Part shown: positions 54,842 to 63,748 of the stretch, one piece after another
How the letters are laid out: each line of letters opens with the position of its first letter
Position numbering within the stretch: the first letter of the stretch is position 1
Assembly: GCF_000725345.1 (NCBI RefSeq)
Contig: NZ_CP008852.1
Span: forward strand, 3,898,001-3,962,000
Direction of reading: 5' to 3'
DNA: 64,000 nucleotides
From: Pelosinus sp. UFO1
GTDB lineage: Bacteria > Bacillota > Negativicutes > DSM-13327
Made by a program: the position numbers and the translations under genes
Notes under the pieces: model-generated
Told to the model about the DNA's origin: nothing
The model's input: the letters and a program-made list of their open reading frames with translations, nothing else
The model's database searches: none

Positions 54842-56044
54842 TTATTTAAGTGAGAAAAAGATTCCTTCCATAACTAAATCAACAATTCCCTTCAAGGCTG
54901 CTCTTCTCCCTTCCGTGGAAAACTCAATACGAGTAGAAGAATAACAATTCCCCAAAGCACGTTCTTTAATAACTTCCTTCATGGTCTCTTCCATAAATTG
55001 TTGCCCTTTAACAATCCCACCACCAATGAGCACTAATTGGGGATTAAAAATATTAATAATATTAGCCGCCCCCATACCAAGATACCTGCCCACATGCTGG
55101 AGTGCTTTTATCGCAAGCAAGTCACCATCTCCAGCTGCAGTATAAATGTGCTCAGGCCTTATAGCATTTATATTGCTCTCTACCATCTCATAAAGTAGCG
55201 AGCTTTCTCCTTGCTCTATTGCCTCAGTTACCATTGCTATCAATGCTGTCTCTGATGCCATAGCCTCAAGGCAGCCAGAGTTACCGCAACTACATGCCGG
55301 CCCATTCACATCTACAACTGTATGACCAATTTCACCCGCACTGTCACCTAACCCTCTATATAGTTCACCATTTAAAATAATTCCAGAACCAATCCCGCCA
55401 CCGACTCCTAAAAATACTGCATTTTTAATGTCACGATATGGGCCGTAGTGATATGCCCCTAAAGCCATAGCCCGCATATCATTCTCTACAAAAACAGGAA
55501 GTCGAAACTTTTCTTCCATAATGTATTTTAATGGTACATTATGCCAACCAGTACTCGGAGAAAATAAAGAAAGTCCTTCCCTCGACATGACAGGTCCTCG
55601 CACAATAATGCCAATGGCCATTGCTAATTTTCCATTATCAGAAGCATAACACTTTGCGATGGTGTCTTCGACTAAGGACAATATTTTGTCTTTATCTAAA
55701 TTCCGAATATCATGACAGATCTCTTCGGCAACTTCTAATTCTCCATTGATCAAATACCCTTTAATTTCTTTTGAACGAATGTCAACAATAATCATGTTAA
55801 CCATTTCAGAGTTAGCCTTAAGAAGTACAGGGCGCCGACCTCCACTATATTCACCAACCATGTATTCTTGAATCAAACCGGCTTCAATGAGTTTGCCCGA
55901 AACGTTCGTTACGGTGGGTGCCGTTAGACCTGTCAATTTGGCAATATCTACACGAGATATAGGTCCACGTCTTCGAATCATATTAACAACAAGGGACTCA
56001 TTAAGACCGCCCATTACTTTTACATTTGTAGTTACACCTTCCAT
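54842..56044 (-). CDS. ROK-family transcriptional regulator of the arabinose genes
   Basis: The start is ATG 56044 (AGGTG 5 nt upstream); the frame opens at 56068. About 400 residues. A winged-helix N-terminus (NMIRRRGPISRVDIAKLTGL, TAPTVTNVSGKLIEAGLI) is followed by the ROK sugar-kinase fold: AVFLGVGGGIGSGIILNGEL, the zinc motif CSCGNSGCLEAMAS and GMGAANIINIFNPQLVLIGG. XylR/NagC-like members are sugar-responsive repressors. It lies just upstream of araBA on the same strand, in place of the usual GntR-type AraR. Confidence 0.92.
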   Translation of the reverse strand: MEGVTTNVKVMGGLNESLVVNMIRRRGPISRVDIAKLTGLTAPTVTNVSGKLIEAGLIQEYMVGEYSGGRRPVLLKANSEMVNMIIVDIRSKEIKGYLINGELEVAEEICHDIRNLDKDKILSLVEDTIAKCYASDNGKLAMAIGIIVRGPVMSREGLSLFSPSTGWHNVPLKYIMEEKFRLPVFVENDMRAMALGAYHYGPYRDIKNAVFLGVGGGIGSGIILNGELYRGLGDSAGEIGHTVVDVNGPACSCGNSGCLEAMASETALIAMVTEAIEQGESSLLYEMVESNINAIRPEHIYTAAGDGDLLAIKALQHVGRYLGMGAANIINIFNPQLVLIGGGIVKGQQFMEETMKEVIKERALGNCYSSTRIEFSTEGRRAALKGIVDLVMEGIFFSLK

Positions 56045-56147
56045 ATTACACCTACATATCACTTTCATTTATTTTTTGTCACCAGAATGTAACGCACATT
56101 CACTATGTTCATAATTATATAAATATAAACTTAAATTGTCTATACCA

Positions 56148-56171
56148 TTTAATTTAATTCTTAATTAATAA
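56148..56171. promoter_or_regulatory. possible ROK autoregulatory site
   Basis: Imperfect TTAATTtaattcTTAATTAA stretch about 100 bp before the ROK start. It shares TTAATT and AATTAA half-sites with the araB palindrome. Confidence 0.35.
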
Positions 56172-56247
56172 GACAAGTATGGGCTAACTCTTCATTATTA
56201 AGGGGAGCATGAATATGTCATGCATTCTGATTCTAAACATATAAAAA

Positions 56248-56278
56248 GCACCTAATTTTCCTAATGAAATCAGGTGCT
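56248..56278 (-). terminator. terminator of the 3D-domain gene
   Basis: AGCACCTAATTT and AAATCAGGTGCT arms (one mismatch) with TTTTTATATG after it on the minus strand. Confidence 0.75.
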
Positions 56279-56289
56279 CACTAAATCTA

Positions 56290-57312
56290 TTATTCTTTTG
56301 GCGTTTCTACAACATACACTTTCACTGGCTTAATACCAAAATCAGTAGCTTTATCCCGATTCATGATAGCAATATCAATGCGATTGCCTTTGATCGCGCC
56401 ACCGGTATCTTCTGCTATCTTATACTCACCATGACCATCAGGATACTCAACGTATAAACGAGAACCTAAGGGAATGACCTTAGGATCTACAGCAATAACA
56501 CCTGGGCGAATCGTCGTACCCATATAGGTTTTATCACCCCACTGGTCATTATCTAAAGGACCTGGTGCATAAGCAGTGGCTGTAATATCGAGTACTTTTT
56601 CATACTTGGTTGGTGCGCCGCTAGGTTGTTTCTCCTCGGTGTCTGGTTTAGGGGCAGGATTAACTGGTGTCTTCTCAGGCTCAGGATTGGTTTGTTTGGG
56701 TTTTTCTTCTTTTTGTTCGTTAGGTGGTGGTGGAGCGGGGGGCGGCGGACTATATTCTTTTTCGGGATTTTGCACTGGAGGAGTATCAACCTTACTTTCA
56801 CCAGCAGGTGAAGGGGCTACTGGCGGAGTGTACTTTGTATCCTTGCTGGGCGTAACCAAGCTATCAGTTTTCCCTTCATTGACCGGCGAAGTTGATACAT
56901 TAGGTGGGCTATACTTTTTATCACTGATCGACGTCACTAGATGATCTGCCTTATTGTCTGTGGCAGGTAATTGAGAAGCTACACGCAGCGTTTTGTTTGC
57001 ATTGAAAATTTGTCTTATTCGATTAATTGCCTCACTCCTACTCACATTGGACTGTGCTATATTGCGAGGAGTTTGGTTGATTTTAACAGCTTGCCCTGCA
57101 ATTCTTTCTTCTTGATTTCTATTCTGAATTTTTTTCGCACTGGTATCACGAGTATTACCTACATTAGGATTTGCTGAGGCATGAACATGAGCAACTGGAA
57201 GTCCTGGCAATAATGCCGATGACATAAGAATGGCCCCAGCAAAAGCAGCCGCAATATGCTTGTATCTTTTCTTAAAATGCGCCATACGTCTACCATGATT
57301 TATATGTTTCAT
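56290..57312 (-). CDS. exported 3D-domain protein with proline-rich linker
   Basis: The start is ATG 57312 (AAAGGAGG upstream); the frame extends to 57345. About 340 residues: a signal peptide (HIAAAFAGAILMSSALLPGL), a central region with three degenerate repeats built on KYSPPN/KYTPPV/EYSPPP, a strongly proline- and glutamate-rich linker (PPPPAPPPPNEQKEEKPKQT is within it), and a C-terminal 3D domain with EDTGGAIKGNRIDIAIMNRD. The long linker would span peptidoglycan or the periplasm. Function is probably cell-wall cleavage, as for the other 3D protein here. Confidence 0.9.
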   Translation of the reverse strand: MKHINHGRRMAHFKKRYKHIAAAFAGAILMSSALLPGLPVAHVHASANPNVGNTRDTSAKKIQNRNQEERIAGQAVKINQTPRNIAQSNVSRSEAINRIRQIFNANKTLRVASQLPATDNKADHLVTSISDKKYSPPNVSTSPVNEGKTDSLVTPSKDTKYTPPVAPSPAGESKVDTPPVQNPEKEYSPPPPAPPPPNEQKEEKPKQTNPEPEKTPVNPAPKPDTEEKQPSGAPTKYEKVLDITATAYAPGPLDNDQWGDKTYMGTTIRPGVIAVDPKVIPLGSRLYVEYPDGHGEYKIAEDTGGAIKGNRIDIAIMNRDKATDFGIKPVKVYVVETPKE

Positions 57313-57452
57313 ATGGATTTCCTCCTTTACGAGGTTATTATCCATAGTATCTACTAATTTATTTTTGGCATTCTAGGAAATTTTTAGAGAAAAACTATTT
57401 TAAAACATAAACCTTTTTTAAAACCGCAGAGAACGCAGAGAAAATCAAAATA

Positions 57453-57532
57453 TTGAACCACAAAAACACAAAGGCCACTATGGAACGTCTCTTTGTGTGA
57501 CGCGATAGCGGCATTGTGTCTTAGTGGTTCAA
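57453..57532. repeat. 19-bp inverted-repeat element, family 2, copy 2
   Basis: Ends match copy 1 at 19307-19406 with one substitution in each arm (TTGAACCACAAAAACACAA; TTGTGTCTTAGTGGTTCAA). The core CGCGATAGCGGCATTGTGTC is identical. It begins 7 bp from the galT stop, and the flanking CCGCAGAGAACGCAGAGAA is a further low-complexity repeat. Confidence 0.85.
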
Positions 57533-57538
57533 AACTGA

Positions 57539-59032
57539 TTATATTCTATTTACACTTTGTATAAATTTTTTAAAACCTGCCATACCTTGTTCATTTCTTT
57601 TGAAAACACCAGCATCTTCTAAAACTCGGAGGAATTTAGCTGCTGTTTCTTTTTTTATAATTTCTTCTACATTCCCCTGATTTGCGATTTCTTTGTATTT
57701 TTCAGAAAGTTCTTCAGCCCATACTTGATGATATTCTGCTACATTACACTCTTCACCTAGTATCTGCTTTTTCACTTCTTCTAATTCTTGAATCAGTCTT
57801 GCTGGCAGTACGGCTAATCCCATGACTTCAATGAGACCAATATTTTCTTTTTTGATATGCTGTACGTCTTTGTGAGGATGGAAAATTCCCAGCGAATGTT
57901 CCTCATTTGTGCGATTATTTCGGAGTACGAGATCAATCTCAAATAATTCATTCCGTTTACGTGCAATGGGAGTAATTGTATTGTGTGGTGTTTCCCCTGT
58001 ATAAGCCAAAATATCTAGAGATGGATCACTATACTGCCTCCAAGAATGTAAAATCCAATCCCCTGCATCAACCAATTCCTTCACATCTTTACCTCGCAGG
58101 CGAAGGACAGACATAGGCCATTTCACAATGGCGCAGGTAACACCTGGAAACTGGTTTAATTGAAACGGATACTCATCCCCTGCCCGCTCCATGGCAAATT
58201 CATAGCGCCCCCCTTGGTAATGATCATGGGATAAAATCGAACCTCCAACAATTGGTAAATCTGCATTGGAACCAACAAAATAATGAGGAAACTTTTCAAC
58301 AAAAGACACTAAGCGTACCAGTCCTTGACGGTCAATTTTCATATCCCGATGCTCATTCGAAAGGACAATGCAATGCTCATTATAATAGACATAAGGGGAA
58401 TATTGAAGAAACCAAGGTTCACCAGCAAGCTCGGTTCGTACTAAGCGATGATTCGAGCGAGCAGGATGCCCAATTCGCCCAGCATAGCCTTCATTTTCCA
58501 CACATAGTAAACATTTGGGGTAATTCGTGCTTTTTACCCCTTTTTCTTTCATAATATCTTTAGGATTTTTTTCTGGTTTAGATAAATTAATTGTAATATC
58601 CAAGGTGCCGTATTCGGTTTTCGACTGATAACTTATATTTTTTGCTATCCGTTTGGTTTGTATATAGTTACTATTTTTACTCAACTTATAAAAATAATTA
58701 GTTGCCTCAATACCATTCTCTTTATATTTCTCATAAAAAATTTTATTGACCTCAGAAGGTTTTGGCATAAAGCAATTGACAATATTACTTGCAAGTATTT
58801 CTTTTTCATCAAAGAGATCTTCAATCACTTCATTCCTAACTGCATACTCTACTATCTCTTCTAAAAGGTCAGCTATCGCAGCTTCGCCCAGTAGCCTCTC
58901 TGTTACCACAAAATCATTCATTCCAAGGAGATATAGAATTTGATTTCTTACATAGATCTCATCTTCTAATTCTATAAATTCTAAAGTAATTGCACATTCA
59001 ATTAATTGTTGAATGATTTGATATATATTCAT
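57539..59032 (-). CDS. galT: UTP-hexose-1-phosphate uridylyltransferase, class II
   Basis: 497 residues, the length of the Firmicute GalT class II (class I is about 350). The motifs are CLLCVENEGYAGRIGHPARS, VVGGSILSHDHYQGGRYEFA (as PIVGGSILSHDHYQGG) with the active-site His-x-His region, and LGIFHPHKDVQHIKKENIGL. It exchanges UDP between glucose and galactose 1-phosphates in the Leloir pathway. It follows galE by 12 bp. No galactokinase or transporter is in the window. Confidence 0.95.
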   Translation of the reverse strand: MNIYQIIQQLIECAITLEFIELEDEIYVRNQILYLLGMNDFVVTERLLGEAAIADLLEEIVEYAVRNEVIEDLFDEKEILASNIVNCFMPKPSEVNKIFYEKYKENGIEATNYFYKLSKNSNYIQTKRIAKNISYQSKTEYGTLDITINLSKPEKNPKDIMKEKGVKSTNYPKCLLCVENEGYAGRIGHPARSNHRLVRTELAGEPWFLQYSPYVYYNEHCIVLSNEHRDMKIDRQGLVRLVSFVEKFPHYFVGSNADLPIVGGSILSHDHYQGGRYEFAMERAGDEYPFQLNQFPGVTCAIVKWPMSVLRLRGKDVKELVDAGDWILHSWRQYSDPSLDILAYTGETPHNTITPIARKRNELFEIDLVLRNNRTNEEHSLGIFHPHKDVQHIKKENIGLIEVMGLAVLPARLIQELEEVKKQILGEECNVAEYHQVWAEELSEKYKEIANQGNVEEIIKKETAAKFLRVLEDAGVFKRNEQGMAGFKKFIQSVNRI

Positions 59033-59044
59033 TCTCGAATCTCC

Positions 59045-60037
59045 TTATTCGCCTTCATATCCAGCTGGATGACTTTGATGCCATTTCCAAGCATCTGCTA
59101 TAATTTGATGAATCAAAGTGCGCTTTGGTTGCCAACCTAATATTTTCTTCGCTTTATCAGAGGAAGCGATTAAGGTACTCGGATCACCAGCTCTTCTTTC
59201 TCCTATTTTTGCTGGAATTGGATGCCCCGTAACTTCCCTTGCTGCCTCGATAATCTGTCTAACAGAAAAACCTTGGCTACTACCAAGATTAAATATATTG
59301 CTGTCTCCCTGGTTTTGTAAATAATGCATCGCTAATATATGAGCTTCAATTAAATCTTCCACATGGATATAATCTCGAATACAAGTCCCATCTTCTGTAT
59401 CATAATCCTCGCCGAAAACTGTAATATACTCCCGTTTGCCTAGTGGGACCTGCAATACTAACGGAATCAAGTGAGTTTCCGTAGCATGATCTTCACCAAT
59501 TTCCCCCTGCTCCCGGGCCCCTGCTACATTAAAATAACGCAGTGATACATATTTGATCCCATAGGCAGTGTCACACCATTTCATTAGCTTTTCCATTGTT
59601 AGCTTCGTTTCCCCGTAAGCATTCGTGGGGTTTGTGGGCATATCTTCTGTTATCGGTACTTCCTTAGGTTCGCCATAAGTTGCTGCCGTAGAAGAAAATA
59701 CAATTTTGTTTACGCCAAATTCATTCATAACTTCTAAAAGTACTTGCGTTCCATACACATTATTACCAAAGTACTTTATCGGATTTGTCATGGATTCTCC
59801 CACAATTGAATTGGCAGCAAAATGAATTACTACTTCGATCTTTTCCTTTTGGAAGACACTTCGTAAAAACTCTTTTTCCCGAATATCACCTTTATAAAAA
59901 ACAGCCTTAGAAGGAACAGCTTGTTCATGACCTGTCTCTAAATTATCTACTACGACTACCTTATAGTCTTTTTCTAGCAATTGGTGCACTGCATGAGATC
60001 CTATATAACCTGCCCCGCCTAATACTAAAATACTCAT
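59045..60037 (-). CDS. galE: UDP-glucose 4-epimerase
   Basis: 330 residues, extended SDR. The NAD-binding motif is [11 protein letters not shown] near residue 7. The active-site region has [20 protein letters not shown] and [15 protein letters not shown] with Tyr and Lys, and C-terminal substrate contacts are in [20 protein letters not shown]. It interconverts UDP-galactose and UDP-glucose and also feeds surface polysaccharides. Ribosome site AAGGAGGCC. Operon with galT. Confidence 0.96.
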   Translation of the reverse strand: MSILVLGGAGYIGSHAVHQLLEKDYKVVVVDNLETGHEQAVPSKAVFYKGDIREKEFLRSVFQKEKIEVVIHFAANSIVGESMTNPIKYFGNNVYGTQVLLEVMNEFGVNKIVFSSTAATYGEPKEVPITEDMPTNPTNAYGETKLTMEKLMKWCDTAYGIKYVSLRYFNVAGAREQGEIGEDHATETHLIPLVLQVPLGKREYITVFGEDYDTEDGTCIRDYIHVEDLIEAHILAMHYLQNQGDSNIFNLGSSQGFSVRQIIEAAREVTGHPIPAKIGERRAGDPSTLIASSDKAKKILGWQPKRTLIHQIIADAWKWHQSHPAGYEGE

Positions 60038-60323
60038 GATATGGCCTCCTTATAATTTTCCGGCTTCACGTTCCTTTACGGATAATAACCTAGCCAGTTT
60101 GTTCACGTACTCTATTTAGGATAATTTTTTCAATCTAGTTTATTCTTATACAATAAATCTTTCAACGAAAAATCAAGAACTCCTTTTTCTGAAAAGTTAA
60201 AAAAGTAATCTGAATACTATATACCTATGACTAATCTAGGTATTCTTACTGTCAAATAAATAGGCGCAACATATAGTATAGTAAGGTATTTTTAATAGAA
60301 AATGCCCAAGAGGGGGAAATAGG

Positions 60324-60668
60324 ATGAGTGGTCAGAATACAAAAACTTCCCTTGGTCTGAGTGAAAACATAGAAGCATTATTATCTTATGTTTTTGGTTG
60401 GTTAACTGGAGCCATATTCCTTGTACTGGAAAAGGAAAATAAGTTTGTTCGATTCCATGCCCTACAGTCCTTAGTAACCTTTCTTGCCTTATTTATTCTA
60501 TCAACCGTGATACGACTTATACCCATTCTAGGATTGTTACTTTCACCACTGATTGCCATAGCATCTATGGTTTTATGGTTAGTTTTACTCTATAAAGCCT
60601 ATATGGGGGAAAAATACAAATTACCAGTTATCGGTACTTGGGTGGAAAAGCAAATTGACAAGGAATGA
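60324..60668 (+). CDS. DUF4870/Tic20-like small membrane protein
   Basis: 114 residues. The opening TSLGLSENIEALLSYVFGWL, the following AIFLVLEKENKFVRFHALQS and three to four helices fit DUF4870 (also annotated Tic20-like). The role is not known. GAGGGGGAAATAG precedes its ATG. It is divergent from galE and convergent with the ASCH-like gene. Confidence 0.88.
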   Translation: MSGQNTKTSLGLSENIEALLSYVFGWLTGAIFLVLEKENKFVRFHALQSLVTFLALFILSTVIRLIPILGLLLSPLIAIASMVLWLVLLYKAYMGEKYKLPVIGTWVEKQIDKE

Positions 60669-60680
60669 AGGAAAACTTTA

Positions 60681-60731
60681 AAAAGGGTATTGTGCCAAGT
60701 ATCGATTTGATACTTGGCACAATACCCTTTT
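60681..60731. terminator. bidirectional terminator with 23-bp perfect stem
   Basis: The arms 60681-60703 and 60709-60731 are exactly complementary (AAAAGGGTATTGTGCC and on), with a 5-nt loop, between converging genes. Confidence 0.9.
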
Positions 60732-60743
60732 CCTGAATAACCT

Positions 60744-61094
60744 TTATTCCCCTAGTACTTCTGAAAAATAGATTACGCTTACAATATCATTCGGTGATAT
60801 TGATTTAGCATAAAGCGTTTCAAAAAATTTAATTAGTTCTTCGGTTGTCGTAATCGTAGGATTTTGATGAACTAAATCCTCTGCTGTTAATTGAGAAAAC
60901 TTTTTAATATGTATCTTATCAATTATCGCCTGGTACATTTTTTTTCTAGGACTTAGTTTTTTTCCGAAAGTAATCCACACTAGAGAATTTTCTGCATATA
61001 CTTCTCTTAAATCCCCTAAGCGAACCGTACAGTTCTTGATACGACTCTGTAATAACTCTTCATGATGTGACGACTGGAAATTTAATGCAAACAT
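60744..61094 (-). CDS. ASCH-like small protein
   Basis: 116 residues. FALNFQSSHHEELLQSRIKN, CTVRLGD and SLVWITFGKKLSPRKKMYQA match the beta-barrel pattern of ASCH/PUA-like domains. The end (LTAEDLVHQNPTITTTEELI and DIVSVIYFSEVLGE) resembles RNA-binding ASCH proteins of clostridia. It may bind RNA or modified nucleotides, but no partner is encoded nearby. Strong ribosome site GAGGAGGAAACATT. Confidence 0.7.
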   Translation of the reverse strand: MFALNFQSSHHEELLQSRIKNCTVRLGDLREVYAENSLVWITFGKKLSPRKKMYQAIIDKIHIKKFSQLTAEDLVHQNPTITTTEELIKFFETLYAKSISPNDIVSVIYFSEVLGE

Positions 61095-61670
61095 AATGTT
61101 TCCTCCTCAAAATAAATATTTAGTAGATCCACATTTTATTTTCCATGCAGCAGAAGTTCCCCCCCTTACTATCCTAAATACATTAAACATATAGCATAGG
61201 GTGGGTATGGAAAACACCAGGTTACATGGTAATGGCAGAGCGTGATAATTATATATAGACAAAATGACACTAAGAACTTATGTCTTTAGCGCCATTGCTT
61301 TTGGTAATGAAGTTATAACTGCTACCGAACAATCTATTTGGTTTAAGTATATCATCCCTCTTGCTTGCCGTCTATATTATATATCTCGTAATTAACTACA
61401 CATTTGAATTTAAGAAAATCTTACTGGCACATATAGTGGTACTTAAATAAATCTTAGACAATTATACCGATCTGTCATATCTACGTCACATATTTAGGAT
61501 ATTATTACTGTAGTACTTTAAATTTTACTTCACTCAATTTCCAAAGAACGATCTCTTCCAAGTAAGATGAATTCTTCCTTTGTCCGCTGAATACTTTACT
61601 TCTTAAAAAACATTTGATACAATCGTATTACCTCTTTGGGTAACTTAACTTTAGAGAAGGAGACCCTATT
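61095..61670. other. 576-bp intergenic region upstream of lepB
   Basis: No convincing gene. A 43-codon frame at 61264-61395 (MTLRTYVFSAIAFGNEVITA onward) has no ribosome site and no known likeness; it may be a gene remnant. The lepB promoter and ribosome site are at its right end. Confidence 0.4.
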
Positions 61671-62237
61671 ATGAAAATAATGAATGCCATTTTTGACTGG
61701 TCCTACAGTATTATAATAGCCTTTACCTGCGCCCTACTGATTAACGCTTTTTTGTTCCAGCCAACTCGCGTACAAGGCAGTTCTATGGAGCCTACCTTAC
61801 AAAATGATAATTATTTATTTGTTTCTAAGGTATCCCACACCTTAAGGCAACTACCAAATTACAGCGATATTGTGATCATTGATAGTCGCGTACTGCGAGA
61901 GCGAACTTGGAAAGATGATTTAGTTGATCCTATGAATACCTATTTAGGTATGCTGAAACTCGTTGACCAATCTGATCACCATATTTGGGTCAAAAGAATT
62001 ATTGGTAAACCAGGAGATGTACTCGAGTTTAAAGACAATAAAGTATTCAGAAATGGTATCGCTTTAGAAGAACCTTATACGAAAGAACTTATGCGTTATA
62101 GCTCTGAGAAAAAAATCACTGTTCCAGAAGACCACGTATTCGTCATGGGTGATAATCGTAACAATAGCAGTGATAGCCGCTTTATTGGCCCCGTGCCAAT
62201 CAACCAAGTCTTAGGAAAAGTGGTTTTAAAACTATAA
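61671..62237 (+). CDS. lepB: signal peptidase I
   Basis: 188 residues. A single N-terminal membrane helix (YSIIIAFTCALLINAFLFQP) precedes the catalytic serine in VQGSSMEPTLQ. The general base lysine is in WVKRIIGKPGD, and the C-terminal box VFVMGDNRNNSSDSR is complete. It cleaves signal peptides of exported proteins at the outer face of the cytoplasmic membrane. The ribosome site GAAGGAGACCC is well placed. It is a single-gene unit with a terminator. Confidence 0.95.
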   Translation: MKIMNAIFDWSYSIIIAFTCALLINAFLFQPTRVQGSSMEPTLQNDNYLFVSKVSHTLRQLPNYSDIVIIDSRVLRERTWKDDLVDPMNTYLGMLKLVDQSDHHIWVKRIIGKPGDVLEFKDNKVFRNGIALEEPYTKELMRYSSEKKITVPEDHVFVMGDNRNNSSDSRFIGPVPINQVLGKVVLKL

Positions 62238-62260
62238 TGGTTTAGATAAAAATACCTATA

Positions 62261-62297
62261 AAAAAGCTCAGGCAACCGTTGGTTGCCTGAGCTTTTT
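62261..62297 (+). terminator. terminator of lepB
   Basis: AAAAAGCTCAGGCAACC and GGTTGCCTGAGCTTTTT are exactly complementary around 3 nt. Confidence 0.9.
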
Positions 62298-62375
62298 CTA
62301 TAATATTCCTTTTGTTGTTTTCTAATAAAAGAACTTCCCTACCACCTTAAATTGCACTAGAAAAATAACACAAGT

Positions 62376-62431
62376 TCTTCATAGGTTCTTCATAGGTCTT
62401 TCATTAGATATTCATATTATTTAGGTATTAT
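62376..62431 (+). promoter_or_regulatory. four-heptamer PHO-box-like array with -10 element
   Basis: TCTTCAT (62376), TCTTCAT (62387), CTTTCAT (62398) and TATTCAT (62409) repeat with exact 11-bp period and 4-nt spacers. TATTAT (62426-62431) begins 10 bp after the last heptamer, the spacing seen when PhoB-like regulators replace the -35 contact. Confidence 0.6.
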
Positions 62432-62462
62432 ATGGGTAATAAGAATTAAGGGGGAAATTAAA

Positions 62463-63092
62463 ATGAAAAAAACTTTTATAACTGCATCCTTATTAGTAAT
62501 GAATGTACTGGGAGCCAGTATGGTTTCCGCTAATGAAATTCTTCCGGAAATAAACCCAATTAAATCGATTGAAACAAAAAAGATTACCAGCGGAGCTCTC
62601 GTTCGCTATGTCGCGATCGACCGCAATCCCACCCTCTATAATAAACAAGTAGCTGGCAATCATACGGTGGAAGGCTGGGTCAAAAATGGTGTAGTAAATA
62701 CCAGAGTAGATGGAGTCGTAACTACGTCGTATCCTATCAATGGAGATCTTAAAACCATCACTAGTGGTAGTAAGAACAGCCAGCAGTATACTGTGATTGA
62801 CCACAATCCTACCCACTACAACAAGAAGGCAGCTGGTAAGCATACGGTGGAATCCTTGGCGAAAAACGATATAGTCACTACCAAAGTTGATGGTGTTGTC
62901 ACCAATGCTTATCGCATCAATGCGGACCTCGAAACGATCGTTAGTGGTAGCAAAAACAGTGGGCAATATACCGTAATTGACTACAATCCTAGCCACTACA
63001 GCAAAAAAACAATTGGCGGTCACACAGTGGAAGGCTGGATGGAAAATAGCGTAGTTAACACTAGAATTGACGGTGTTCCCTCCAAGTACTAA
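62463..63092 (+). CDS. exported protein with three 60-residue repeats
   Basis: 209 residues. A signal peptide (TASLLVMNVLGASMVSA) and a short linker precede three tandem repeats at 49-108, 109-168 and 169-209 (the last truncated). Each carries YxxIDxNPxxYxKxxxGxHT and VEGW followed by VDGV. No family is recognised. The repeats look like a beta-rich scaffold or ligand-binding unit. The promoter array upstream suggests induction by an OmpR/PhoB-family regulator. Confidence 0.8.
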   Translation: MKKTFITASLLVMNVLGASMVSANEILPEINPIKSIETKKITSGALVRYVAIDRNPTLYNKQVAGNHTVEGWVKNGVVNTRVDGVVTTSYPINGDLKTITSGSKNSQQYTVIDHNPTHYNKKAAGKHTVESLAKNDIVTTKVDGVVTNAYRINADLETIVSGSKNSGQYTVIDYNPSHYSKKTIGGHTVEGWMENSVVNTRIDGVPSKY

Positions 63093-63111
63093 ACTTCAAT
63101 ACATATTTCAA

Positions 63112-63144
63112 AACCACTCTATCATTAACTAGGATAGAGTGGTT
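63112..63144 (+). terminator. terminator of the triple-repeat gene
   Basis: AACCACTCTATC and GATAGAGTGGTT arms with 9-nt loop, followed by CCTTTTTC. Confidence 0.85.
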
Positions 63145-63181
63145 CCTTTTTCTATACTTCATTGTGTATATGAGATAACTA

Positions 63182-63601
63182 TTATTCTGAGATGATCTGA
63201 ATAATAGTTGGCTGCATTTTATCGTCCATACGGGCGCTATTATCATAATATTTGATATACCATATCGATAATAAGGTCATTCCTGATCCGCCAATTAACC
63301 TTGAAATTAATTCTTCAAATCCTAAAAATCGTCCTATAAAATCACCAATAATAGCACCGGCAAGAGCGGCTAGCAGCGGCAGTATGTATACAGTAAAGGC
63401 TGCCTTTAGCATATTTATTTCTTTAATTTCCACTAGAACTCGTTGACCAGGCTTGGCTCCCACAGAGTTGCGAGCGTCTAAGACCATTGCACTATTACCG
63501 GGACAAGCTCCACAATTCTCACAATCATTATGACGACTGGTTTTCACTTTGGCCATACGACCACTCACTTCCAATACCATTCCTTCTTGCTGTTTTTGCA
63601 T
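63182..63601 (-). CDS. RseC/MucC-like (SoxR-reducing) membrane protein
   Basis: 139 residues. The cysteine cluster HNDCENCGACPGNS comes after a small N-terminal beta domain, and two membrane helices follow (AAFTVYILPLLAALAGAIIG and LIGGSGMTLLSIWYIKYYDN). This is the RseC_MucC fold, linked to RseC in E. coli and to Rnf/Rsx electron transfer. No rnf genes are in the window. Start ATG 63601 with TAGGAGTG upstream. Confidence 0.88.
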   Translation of the reverse strand: MQKQQEGMVLEVSGRMAKVKTSRHNDCENCGACPGNSAMVLDARNSVGAKPGQRVLVEIKEINMLKAAFTVYILPLLAALAGAIIGDFIGRFLGFEELISRLIGGSGMTLLSIWYIKYYDNSARMDDKMQPTIIQIISE

Positions 63602-63704
63602 ATCGATTCACTCCTAAATTGAACTCAGAATAGAACCATCCTACCAAATAGTTAAGAATACACGATAAGGGTATATAAGTTCTGCTTTTTCGCCTGAGCT
63701 ACCT

Positions 63705-63748
63705 ATAAAGAAGATCAGGCACCCCAAAGGCGACCTGATCTTCTTTAT
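63705..63748 (-). terminator. terminator of the NlpC/P60 gene
   Basis: ATAAAGAAGATCAGG and CCTGATCTTCTTTAT are exactly complementary, starting at the stop codon. Confidence 0.85.

Noticed and set aside
61264-61395. 43-codon frame in the region before lepB
   Set aside because: No ribosome site and no recognisable likeness; kept only as a possible remnant.
62493-63023. 176-residue minus-strand frame opposite the triple-repeat protein
   Set aside because: It mirrors the repeats of the plus-strand gene, which has the signal peptide, ribosome site and promoter array.
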